NCBI GenBank assembly: GCA_021204565.1
Contig: JAJPZE010000197.1
Location: 1-10,435 of the forward strand
DNA length: 10,435 bases
From: Prevotella sp.
GTDB taxonomy: Bacteria > Bacteroidota > Bacteroidia > Bacteroidales > Bacteroidaceae
Direction: 5' to 3'
The notes beneath the pieces were generated by a model. It was not told the DNA's origin, searched no databases, and worked only from the letters and a program-made list of their open reading frames with translations. This document shows positions 1-6,278 of this stretch, one piece after another (within the stretch, counting starts at the first letter, position 1; each line of letters begins with the position of its first letter). A program made the translations under genes and the position numbers.

Positions 1-393
1 CCGCACTACTTCAACTACGACCTGATGCGGCATATCAACGGCGACAAACAGATGACCGACGTATGGACTTTGCCCGCAATTGCCCCGTGGGAAAAGGCAC
101 ACGGAAAACATCCGACACAGAAACCGCTCGCCCTGTTGGTACGTATCATACTTGCCTCAACCCGGCAAGGGGGATGGGTTCTTGATCCGTTCACGGGGAG
201 CGGTACAACGGGTATCGCGGCAAATCTAACGGGCAGACGGTTTGTCGGAATAGATAAAGAGACGGCATTTCTTGACCTGAGCAGGGCGCGCCGAACAGAC
301 CTTGATTGCCGGGAAACATATCTTTCATATAGGAATAAAATCAAGGATATAGCCGCCGCAGAATGCTATACGGCAAAGCATAACGGGGGATAA
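1..393 (+). CDS. Site-specific DNA methyltransferase, N6/N4 beta class, C-terminal part (5' truncated by window)
   Basis: The reading frame is open from base 1, so the gene starts outside the window; the visible part is 130 residues ending at TAA 391-393. An S-adenosylmethionine-binding motif I (DPFTGSGTT, visible residues 62-70) is preceded by HPTQKP (37-42) and followed by FVGID (81-85), which supplies the usual acidic cofactor contact. Having motif I near the C-terminus, with the catalytic DPPY block necessarily upstream, is the order of beta-class adenine/cytosine-N4 methylases (N6_N4_Mtase family). The segment MTDVWTLPAIAPWEK resembles DpnA/HinfI-like enzymes. The product should methylate a specific DNA site, either as half of a restriction-modification system or as an orphan. 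No restriction gene lies downstream; any partner would be upstream. The catalytic motif and target recognition domain are not visible, so specificity cannot be inferred. It is unrelated in function to the glycan genes and probably marks a boundary. Confidence 0.9.
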   Translation, partial: PHYFNYDLMRHINGDKQMTDVWTLPAIAPWEKAHGKHPTQKPLALLVRIILASTRQGGWVLDPFTGSGTTGIAANLTGRRFVGIDKETAFLDLSRARRTDLDCRETYLSYRNKIKDIAAAECYTAKHNGG

Positions 394-489
394 TCCTATC
401 CGCAACCCCCTGTAATTCCTTGCAAGAAAGAGGGGCGGGACAGGTTGGAGAGCCCTGCCCCGCCCGCGTGTTATACTTTTTCGGTTTCG
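394..489. other. Convergent intergenic gap
   Basis: This 96-base gap separates the convergent stop codons of the methyltransferase (+) and the GH51 gene (-). Apart from the hairpin at 433-465 and the T-rich stretch after it, I see no gene or repeat. Confidence 0.7.
433..465. terminator. Bidirectional hairpin terminator between convergent genes
   Basis: The arms 433-444 and 454-465 form a GC-rich 12-position stem around a 9-nt loop (445-453). The single non-Watson-Crick position is A440 opposite C458, which becomes a U-G wobble in the minus-strand RNA. On the plus strand it is followed by a T-rich stretch including TTTTT at 477-481. On the minus strand it is followed by a CT-rich stretch. Its place between two stop codons fits shared termination. 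The T tract sits about 11 nt from the stem, so it is not a textbook intrinsic terminator. Confidence 0.65.
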
Positions 490-2946
490 CTATTCTCTCT
501 TTAAGCGAAGAATATTGAGGGAATAGGGGGGTATGTCGAACGTTGGTTTGTCTTTATCGAGGCTGATATTCCGGTCGGCGGGAAATACGTTCGTTGGCAC
601 TTCGAGGGTGTTCTCCGCCTTACCGTCGGTTGCCTTGAGCTGTATCAGGCGTCCGCCTTGCGTGCGGAACGAGCCGAGCCGCAGGTTTGCCGTTTCACGC
701 TCCGCGCCGGTGTTCACTATCTTGACAATCATCTCGTTTCCCGAGCTGTCGAGCGATGCGGACGTGAATATACCGGGCATCACTACGCCGCTCAGGGTCG
801 TGGCGAGTATCTCTTCCCCGTCCAAGTATGCGGTGATATTGTTGCCGTCAACATCGAGCCGGATGTCGTACCAACGCCCGGTTTCGACGTGTCCCGACGT
901 AGATTTGAGCGTCATTCTGCCAAACCCGACCCCTTGTTCGAGTACGTGCGAGGAATTGTGGAGCGCGCCTATTGTCAGCCAATAATATTCTCTTTCGCCC
1001 GTCGCGTTAAAGACTAATATAAAGCCTTCGTCGCCGGAATTCTTCTTCGCGCGCATAGTTACGGAATATTTTCTTCCCTTGACGGGCGTGTTGACAAGTG
1101 CGGTCAGACCCCCTGCCGTCCCTGTTTGCGACAGACCTTCGACGCCCGCGCTCCACGTATCGGACAAGAAAGTGAAGTCCGCCGCGTCTTGTCCCGAGAC
1201 GCTGAATGTGCCGTCGTCGGTCGTTACTGTTATGTCGGCGAAGGTCGCCTGCGTCTTCCAAGTCGCCACTCCGATCCGGCTTTCTATCGGCGTCATCTCC
1301 TCATTGACGGGCGAAAGAGTTTGTTTCCCTTGCGTTACGTTCAACACTTTATCCCCCAAGTTTTCCGACATCAGCTTCTGCACGTAATACGACGGCGTGC
1401 CGATCGAAGATTGGTTATTAAACCGTATCATGTCGGGCATCCAGCGCGCGTCGTTTATGTTGACGAATATCGGAGCATAAGAAGACATAGCCACAATATC
1501 GGAGTTATTCTCCATCCCCATCATATAAACGGCTTCGCCTAACGCGGCGTTAAGGTTGCCCGTATCGCCGAACCCTTGCGTTACGGCATATTCTCCGCAA
1601 TACACCTTAGGCCGGGTTCTGTCGTATGCGTCATACTTCTCGAAGTTCGACGCGAACCACAGCGGCGAGCGGTAATAGTGCTCGTCGACAAGCTCCGCGG
1701 GCAGGTCGGAGAGCCAGCGGGGCTCGTCCGTACCCCACGCCGCTACGTTGCCGACGATGTGCATTTCAGGATATTCGGCGAGTATCGCATCACGGAAGAT
1801 ACGGTATCGCTCGTAATATCTGTCGGATGTCTGCGCCCCGTCGGTCTGGTTATTCTCGTTACCTATCTCTATGTATTCAAGGTTGAACGGCGCGGGATGA
1901 CCGTACTTGGCGCGCAACGCGCCGTACTTCGACGTTACCGGTCCGTTGGCGTATTCAATCGCGTTAAGGCACTCATCCACCCACGGCTGAATGTCTTCAA
2001 CCGGCGTTACACCCCCGTGCCAGATGCCGATATTGCATACGTACAGCGGTTTCGCTCCTATATCTTCAGCCAATTGGAGATACTCGTGAAAGCCGAGTCC
2101 GTCCGTGGTTCTGTACCCCCAGTTCTTATTCTCATGACCCGGCCGCTCCTCAATCGAACCTATCGTCCGTTCCCAACGGAAGGCGTTGTCCGGCGTGTCT
2201 TGCCCCTCGACGAAACAGCCGCCGGGGAAGCGCATAAAGCAGGGATGGAGAGCCTCCAACATCTCCGCGAGGTCGGGGCGAAGCCCGTTTTCCTTGCCCT
2301 TATACGTAGGGGGGAAGAGCGACACGACGTCAATACAGAAATCGGCATTCCCCGTTGCGGCAAGCACGAAACAAGCTGTTGTGTCGTTCGCCAAGGCGGT
2401 CATTGATGCCGTTATATGTTGCCAATTCTTGTTCTTTAAGTCAATATCCAAGGGGGCGGATGCGTATGTCTCGCCCGTGTTTTGCCCCTTAATCATTGCC
2501 GTGAAAACGGTTCCTTTCTTCACTTTTATCCACATCGAGAACTTGTATTCGCGCCCTTTCACGGCATCGATTCCCCAGAACCCGCCGTTCTTCACGCCGG
2601 CCTGCGCATCCGCTTCAATACCGGTCGTAACGACGTGAAGATATTGCCGCTGCGCTTCATTGAGCGGGTCTAAAGTCTCGATATTTATCTTCACGTTTCC
2701 CGTCTGCGACTCATATGCACTCCACGCGACAGGCTCGTCCGCATCGTCTTCAAAGGAGCGGTTGCGTATCAGCTCGGCATACAGCCCGCCGTCGGCGGCG
2801 TGATTGATGTCCTCAAAGAATATTCCGTAGAGCATCGGGCTGATGTCAATGCCGGTCGGAGCGGGGTCGATAGTGATGTCGAACCCCGCGCGTGCCGCGG
2901 GCGACATACACGCTAACGCGGCGATTAATAGTGTCCTTGTTTTCAT
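490..2946 (-). CDS. Secreted GH51 alpha-L-arabinofuranosidase with inserted concanavalin-like domain
   Basis: The 818-residue product should remove non-reducing alpha-L-arabinofuranosyl groups from plant glycans such as arabinan, arabinoxylan or arabinogalactan. Residues 1-20 form a signal peptide, with probable cleavage at AARA/GFD. C13 lacks a good lipobox, so I favour signal peptidase I. The GH51 signature GIFFEDINHAADGGLYAELI is at 41-60. About 66-212 resembles a CBM4/9-type beta-sandwich. The (beta/alpha)8 barrel follows at about 213-540, with acid/base E364 in EIGNENN and nucleophile E452 in YCGEY; DEHYY is at 421-425. About 563-715 is a concanavalin/LamG-like segment placed inside the C-terminal beta-domain, which resumes at 735-818. 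This layout matches the longer, plant-type GH51 enzymes also found in Bacteroidota. The gene is transcribed away from the GH89 operon from an overlapping promoter region, so co-regulation is likely. Both catalytic residues are present and the frame is intact. Confidence 0.95.
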   Translation of the reverse strand: MKTRTLLIAALACMSPAARAGFDITIDPAPTGIDISPMLYGIFFEDINHAADGGLYAELIRNRSFEDDADEPVAWSAYESQTGNVKINIETLDPLNEAQRQYLHVVTTGIEADAQAGVKNGGFWGIDAVKGREYKFSMWIKVKKGTVFTAMIKGQNTGETYASAPLDIDLKNKNWQHITASMTALANDTTACFVLAATGNADFCIDVVSLFPPTYKGKENGLRPDLAEMLEALHPCFMRFPGGCFVEGQDTPDNAFRWERTIGSIEERPGHENKNWGYRTTDGLGFHEYLQLAEDIGAKPLYVCNIGIWHGGVTPVEDIQPWVDECLNAIEYANGPVTSKYGALRAKYGHPAPFNLEYIEIGNENNQTDGAQTSDRYYERYRIFRDAILAEYPEMHIVGNVAAWGTDEPRWLSDLPAELVDEHYYRSPLWFASNFEKYDAYDRTRPKVYCGEYAVTQGFGDTGNLNAALGEAVYMMGMENNSDIVAMSSYAPIFVNINDARWMPDMIRFNNQSSIGTPSYYVQKLMSENLGDKVLNVTQGKQTLSPVNEEMTPIESRIGVATWKTQATFADITVTTDDGTFSVSGQDAADFTFLSDTWSAGVEGLSQTGTAGGLTALVNTPVKGRKYSVTMRAKKNSGDEGFILVFNATGEREYYWLTIGALHNSSHVLEQGVGFGRMTLKSTSGHVETGRWYDIRLDVDGNNITAYLDGEEILATTLSGVVMPGIFTSASLDSSGNEMIVKIVNTGAERETANLRLGSFRTQGGRLIQLKATDGKAENTLEVPTNVFPADRNISLDKDKPTFDIPPYSLNILRLKRE

Positions 2947-2980
2947 AAATATATTGTCCGGGTTGGTGAGTAATTACGTA

Positions 2981-3013
2981 CAAAGATACGTGAATTGTTG
3001 TATTGCCCGGCAA
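2981..3013 (-). promoter_or_regulatory. Predicted Bacteroidota-type promoter for the GH51 gene
   Basis: Read on the minus strand, 2988-2981 is TATCTTTG, a full match to the TAnnTTTG -7 element. A TTG (plus-strand CAA 3011-3013) lies 22 bases upstream of it and could serve as the -33 element, slightly beyond the usual spacing. Transcription would begin near 2974, giving a leader of about 28 nt before the ATG at 2946. Confidence 0.55.
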
Positions 3014-3029
3014 TTTATATTTATATTTG
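2998..3029 (+). promoter_or_regulatory. Predicted Bacteroidota-type promoter for the GH89 operon
   Basis: TATATTTG at 3022-3029 matches the TAnnTTTG -7 element, and TTG at 2998-3000 lies 21 bases upstream as a possible -33 element. Initiation would fall near 3036, which supports translation starting at the ATG at 3049 rather than at the in-frame ATG at 2995 that lies upstream of the promoter. No other convincing promoter is visible before 10015, so this one probably drives all four genes. Confidence 0.55.
3002..3014. promoter_or_regulatory. 13-bp perfect palindrome, candidate operator
   Basis: The sequence ATTGCC-C-GGCAAT is a perfect 6+1+6 inverted repeat. It lies inside the spacer of the plus-strand promoter and overlaps the putative -33 TTG of the minus-strand promoter. 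A dimeric regulator bound here could control both transcription units at once. The site is short and single, so chance cannot be excluded. Confidence 0.4.
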
Positions 3030-3048
3030 TAACATAAATCACCTATCG

Positions 3049-5205
3049 ATGCGAACCTGTCTCCTTGTTCCTGTCCTTTTTCTTCTCCCGTTTACATCCG
3101 CCGGAGCGAACCCCATCGACGGCTTATTGGAGCGTATCGCGCCCGGCGCAAAGGATAAATTCATCGTTGAATTGTCCCCCGACAGCGTTGATTACTTCGA
3201 GTTAGACGGCGCGGGAGACAAGGTCGCCGTCCGCGGCAACACGTATGTGAACATCGCTGCGGGCATAAATTGGTATCTGAAATATTATGCCGGAATACAC
3301 CTTTCCAGGAATAACATGCGCGCCGAAATGCCCGATACGTTGCCCCGCGTAAAGCATAAGGAACGGCACGAAACCGCTCTCGCGTTGCGTTACGACTTCA
3401 ACTACTGCACTTTTTCTTACACTATGGCGTTCTGGGATTGGGCGCGTTGGGAGCGCGAGATAGATTGGATGGCGCTTCACGGCATCAACCTTCCCCTTGC
3501 GGCTGTAGGTACGGAGTGCGTATGGCTGAACCTGTTGACACGCTTGGGTTACACCCGTGAAGAAGCGGAACAATTCATTGCGGGGCCGGCGTACCTCGCG
3601 TGGTTTGAGATGGGTAATTTAGAGGGTTGGGGCGGACCGCTCCCCGACTCGTGGTTCCCCGGGCATGAGGAATTACAAAAGCGGATATTGGCTCGTATGC
3701 GGGAATACGGTATGGAGCCGGTGTTGCCGGGATACGCGGGTATGTTGCCTCACGACGCCGGAGAGCGTCTCGGACTTGATGTCGAGACGTTCGGCTTATG
3801 GAACGGCTTCACGCGCCCGGCAATATTACAAGCGACCGATCCTCGCTTCGCCGCGATTGCGGACTTATATTATGAGGAGCAGGCGAAGCTGTTCGGCACG
3901 GCGAAATATTACTCTATGGATCCGTTTCACGAGGTGAGCGACACGACATCAACCGACTTCGCGGGGGCGGGCAAAGCGATATTAGCCGCCGTGCGGCGTG
4001 CCGTGCCGGATGCCGTCTGGGTAGTGCAAGGCTGGACGGAGAACCCCCGGCGCGAGATGATTGACAACATGAAGAACGGCGATTTGTTGATATTAGACCT
4101 GTTCAGCGAGTGCCGTCCGATGTGGGGGATGCCGTCTCTTTGGCAGCGCGAAGAGGGGTACGGCGTGCACGATTGGTTGTTTTGCATGCTTGAGAACTTC
4201 GGGGCGAACGTCGGTTTGCACGGACGTATCGACCAACTGCTTGACAACTTCCGCCAAACGAAAGACAACCCTCTTGCCGCTCATTTGCGGGGCATAGGGC
4301 TCACGGCAGAGGGGATAGAGAACAACCCGATAATGTTCGAGCTGATGTGCGAACTGCCTTGGCGGGGATACGAAACCGAACGCGAAGCGTGGATTGAAGA
4401 GTATGTAAAGGCGCGTTACGGTCGTGCTGACACGACGCTTACAGCGGCTTGGGAGCTTCTCGGACGCACCATCTACAACTGTCCGAGGGGAAATAACCAG
4501 CAGGGCCCGCACGAGTCCGTGTTCTGCGCGCGCCCGTCTCTTAACACGTTTCAGGCCTCTTCTTGGTCGAAGATGAGTAATTATTACGACCCCGCCTCGA
4601 CAGCAGAGGCGGCGCGTCTGTTCGTATCCGTTGCCGATAAATACGAGGGTAACGACAATTTTGAATACGACCTTACGGATGTTCTCCGCCAAGCCGTTGC
4701 CGACCGCGGACGGGTTGTTTACAACCGCGCCACTGCCGATTACAAGAGTTTCGACCGCAAGAGTTTCGAAGCCGATACCGCTCTCTTTCTCCGCCTGATA
4801 TTGCTCCAAGACGAGCTGTTAGCCACGCGGACGGAATTCCGCACGGGGCATTGGACGGAGCAGGCACGCGGTCTTGGGGAGAGCGAAGACGAGGCAAATC
4901 TGTACGAACGAAACGCGCGCACGCAAATCACGACGTGGGGCAACAGGGAGTGCGCCGACAGCGGAGGGCTCCGTGATTATGCGCATAAGGAGTGGAGCGG
5001 CATATTGCGCGACCTTTATTACCGCCGTTGGGCGGAGTGGTGGAGAATGCTCGGCGAGGTATTCGACGGCGGACAAGAGCGCGACATCGACTGGTATGCG
5101 ATAGAGTACGACTGGGCGACGGACACCGCGCCGTATACGTCCGCTCCGGAGGGCGACACGATAGATACCGCCAAACGAATATATAAAGAGGTGTTCGGCG
5201 AATGA
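3049..5205 (+). CDS. Secreted GH89 alpha-N-acetylglucosaminidase (NAGLU-like)
   Basis: The 718-residue product should hydrolyse non-reducing terminal alpha-linked GlcNAc, as human NAGLU does in heparan sulfate breakdown and clostridial GH89 does on mucin. Residues 1-20 are a signal peptide (cleavage near SAGA/NPI). A small N-terminal domain (about 21-105) precedes the catalytic barrel, whose family blocks include WARWEREIDWMALHGINLPL (131-150) and WLNLL (159-163). The predicted acid/base is E295 in MDPFHEVSDT and the predicted nucleophile is E421 in LTAEGIENNP; they correspond by motif to human E316 and E446. The helical C-terminal domain fills about 440-718. The length is normal for bacterial GH89. 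I chose the ATG at 3049 because the upstream in-frame ATG at 2995 would place a non-signal segment first and precede the promoter. The stop overlaps the next start as ATGA (5202-5205), implying translational coupling to the acetyltransferase. The frame is intact. Confidence 0.95.
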   Translation: MRTCLLVPVLFLLPFTSAGANPIDGLLERIAPGAKDKFIVELSPDSVDYFELDGAGDKVAVRGNTYVNIAAGINWYLKYYAGIHLSRNNMRAEMPDTLPRVKHKERHETALALRYDFNYCTFSYTMAFWDWARWEREIDWMALHGINLPLAAVGTECVWLNLLTRLGYTREEAEQFIAGPAYLAWFEMGNLEGWGGPLPDSWFPGHEELQKRILARMREYGMEPVLPGYAGMLPHDAGERLGLDVETFGLWNGFTRPAILQATDPRFAAIADLYYEEQAKLFGTAKYYSMDPFHEVSDTTSTDFAGAGKAILAAVRRAVPDAVWVVQGWTENPRREMIDNMKNGDLLILDLFSECRPMWGMPSLWQREEGYGVHDWLFCMLENFGANVGLHGRIDQLLDNFRQTKDNPLAAHLRGIGLTAEGIENNPIMFELMCELPWRGYETEREAWIEEYVKARYGRADTTLTAAWELLGRTIYNCPRGNNQQGPHESVFCARPSLNTFQASSWSKMSNYYDPASTAEAARLFVSVADKYEGNDNFEYDLTDVLRQAVADRGRVVYNRATADYKSFDRKSFEADTALFLRLILLQDELLATRTEFRTGHWTEQARGLGESEDEANLYERNARTQITTWGNRECADSGGLRDYAHKEWSGILRDLYYRRWAEWWRMLGEVFDGGQERDIDWYAIEYDWATDTAPYTSAPEGDTIDTAKRIYKEVFGE

Positions 5206-6278
5206 ATTCAAAGCGCGTTCTTTCCCTCGACATACTTCGCGGGATAACTGTTGCGGCGATGATTATGGTTAATAACGCGGGCGGCGAAGTCTCGTATGCG
5301 GCTTTGCGCCACTCCGTCTGGAACGGACTCACGCCCTGCGATCTTGTCTTCCCGTTCTTCTTATTCATTGTCGGCGTATCTACATTCCTTTCCCTGCGGA
5401 AATACGATTGCCGCCCCTCGCGGACGGTGCTTATAAAAATTATAAGGCGCACTGCGTTGTTGCTTGTTTTAGGTTGGTTGCTCCATGCAATAGAGCTTCT
5501 TTGCGCCGGCGACTTCGACGTTATCCGTCATTTGCGGTTGACCGGCGTGTTGCCCCGCATCGCTTTATGTTATGCGGCGGCAGCGTTCGCGGCGCTTTAT
5601 ATCCCCCGCCGGCGGGTGCCTTTGCTTATATTTATCCTGCTTGCGGCATATTCCGTGTTGCTCGTCTCGGGGCATGGTTACTCGCTCGACGGTAATAACA
5701 TATTGTCCGTTATCGACCGTTCTCTTCTCGGCGAACATCATCTTTACCGCAAGGGCATAATCGATCCCGAGGGGCTGTTAAGCACTTTCCCCGCCATAGC
5801 TCATACGCTAATCGGCTTCTGTTGCGGGGCTTTATTGACGGGTAAGGATAGCGACGCGGCGCAGCGGACGTTGCGACTGACTGTCGCCGGGTTTATCCTG
5901 TTCGTTGCCGGATATGCGTTGTCGGGCGTGTTGCCGCCGAACAAAAGGATATGGTCGCCGTCGTTCGTACTGCTCACGTGCGGCGTTGCGGCGATGTCGC
6001 TCGGCACGTTAGCTTATATCATAGATATGCCCGGACGTTGCCGCCGGTGCCGTTTGTTTGAGGTTTACGGGGTAAATCCGCTGTTCTTATATGTCTTGAG
6101 CGAAGCCGCCGCAACGATAATCAGCGCGTCGGGCGCGAAACAGACGATATATGCCGTGATATGTCTTGCCTTTCCCGACCCGTATTTCGCTTCGCTCGTT
6201 TATGCGGTTCTGTTCGCCGCGTTATTCGGGATAATCGGATACGTTCTCTATATAAAGAAAATCTTTATCAAACTATGA
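5202..6278 (+). CDS. HGSNAT/NagX-type membrane acetyltransferase (COG4299-like)
   Basis: This 358-residue polytopic membrane protein has about ten hydrophobic segments (roughly 11-26, 47-65, 82-100, 116-134, 138-156, 193-212, 226-244, 253-274, 287-307, 330-350). It matches human heparan-alpha-glucosaminide N-acetyltransferase block by block: SLDILRGI (8-15), RHSVWNGLTPCDLVFPFFLF (36-55), LLGEHHLY (175-182), DPEGLLST (188-195), NKRIWSPSFVLLT (247-259) and YIKKIF (350-355). H37 corresponds to the active-site histidine (human H269) and sits in a loop predicted to be periplasmic. The family moves acetyl from cytosolic acetyl-CoA to a terminal glucosamine across the membrane. The lumenal N-terminal domain of the human protein is absent, as expected for bacteria. 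Four-base ATGA overlaps link it to GH89 upstream and GH92 downstream. The inferred role is to acetylate alpha-GlcN termini so the adjacent GH89 can cut them. Relatives are called NagX in GlcNAc loci, so the acceptor here is an inference. Confidence 0.9.
   Translation: MNSKRVLSLDILRGITVAAMIMVNNAGGEVSYAALRHSVWNGLTPCDLVFPFFLFIVGVSTFLSLRKYDCRPSRTVLIKIIRRTALLLVLGWLLHAIELLCAGDFDVIRHLRLTGVLPRIALCYAAAAFAALYIPRRRVPLLIFILLAAYSVLLVSGHGYSLDGNNILSVIDRSLLGEHHLYRKGIIDPEGLLSTFPAIAHTLIGFCCGALLTGKDSDAAQRTLRLTVAGFILFVAGYALSGVLPPNKRIWSPSFVLLTCGVAAMSLGTLAYIIDMPGRCRRCRLFEVYGVNPLFLYVLSEAAATIISASGAKQTIYAVICLAFPDPYFASLVYAVLFAALFGIIGYVLYIKKIFIKL

Larger units (their letters stand above)
2947..3048. promoter_or_regulatory. 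Divergent control region between GH51 and the GH89 operon
   Basis: These 102 bases are the only non-coding DNA between two oppositely directed glycan-degradation transcription units. The region is AT-rich compared with its surroundings. It holds a TAnnTTTG element on each strand and a 13-bp palindrome between them. No Shine-Dalgarno sequence precedes either start, as is usual in Bacteroidota. Confidence 0.7.

Noticed and set aside
1576..2406. Plus-strand open frame of 276 codons within the GH51 gene
   Set aside because: It lies antisense to well conserved catalytic-domain sequence, shows no recognisable domain and is arginine/valine-rich in the way high-GC antisense frames are.
2995..3048. 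Earlier in-frame ATG for GH89
   Set aside because: It precedes the predicted promoter and start of transcription, and would put 18 extra residues before a good signal peptide.
4093..4809. Minus-strand open frame of 238 codons opposite GH89
   Set aside because: It is antisense to conserved GH89 sequence, including the nucleophile motif, with no independent support.
6161..6274. Earlier in-frame ATG for GH92
   Set aside because: It lies inside the acetyltransferase gene; the ATG at 6275 gives a clean signal peptide and the same ATGA overlap seen at the previous junction.
3049..6278. Heparan sulfate utilization locus as the primary call
   Set aside because: GH89 and HGSNAT fit, but no sulfatase, heparin/heparan lyase or unsaturated glucuronyl hydrolase is visible, and the companion enzymes point elsewhere. 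It stays possible if such genes lie outside the window.
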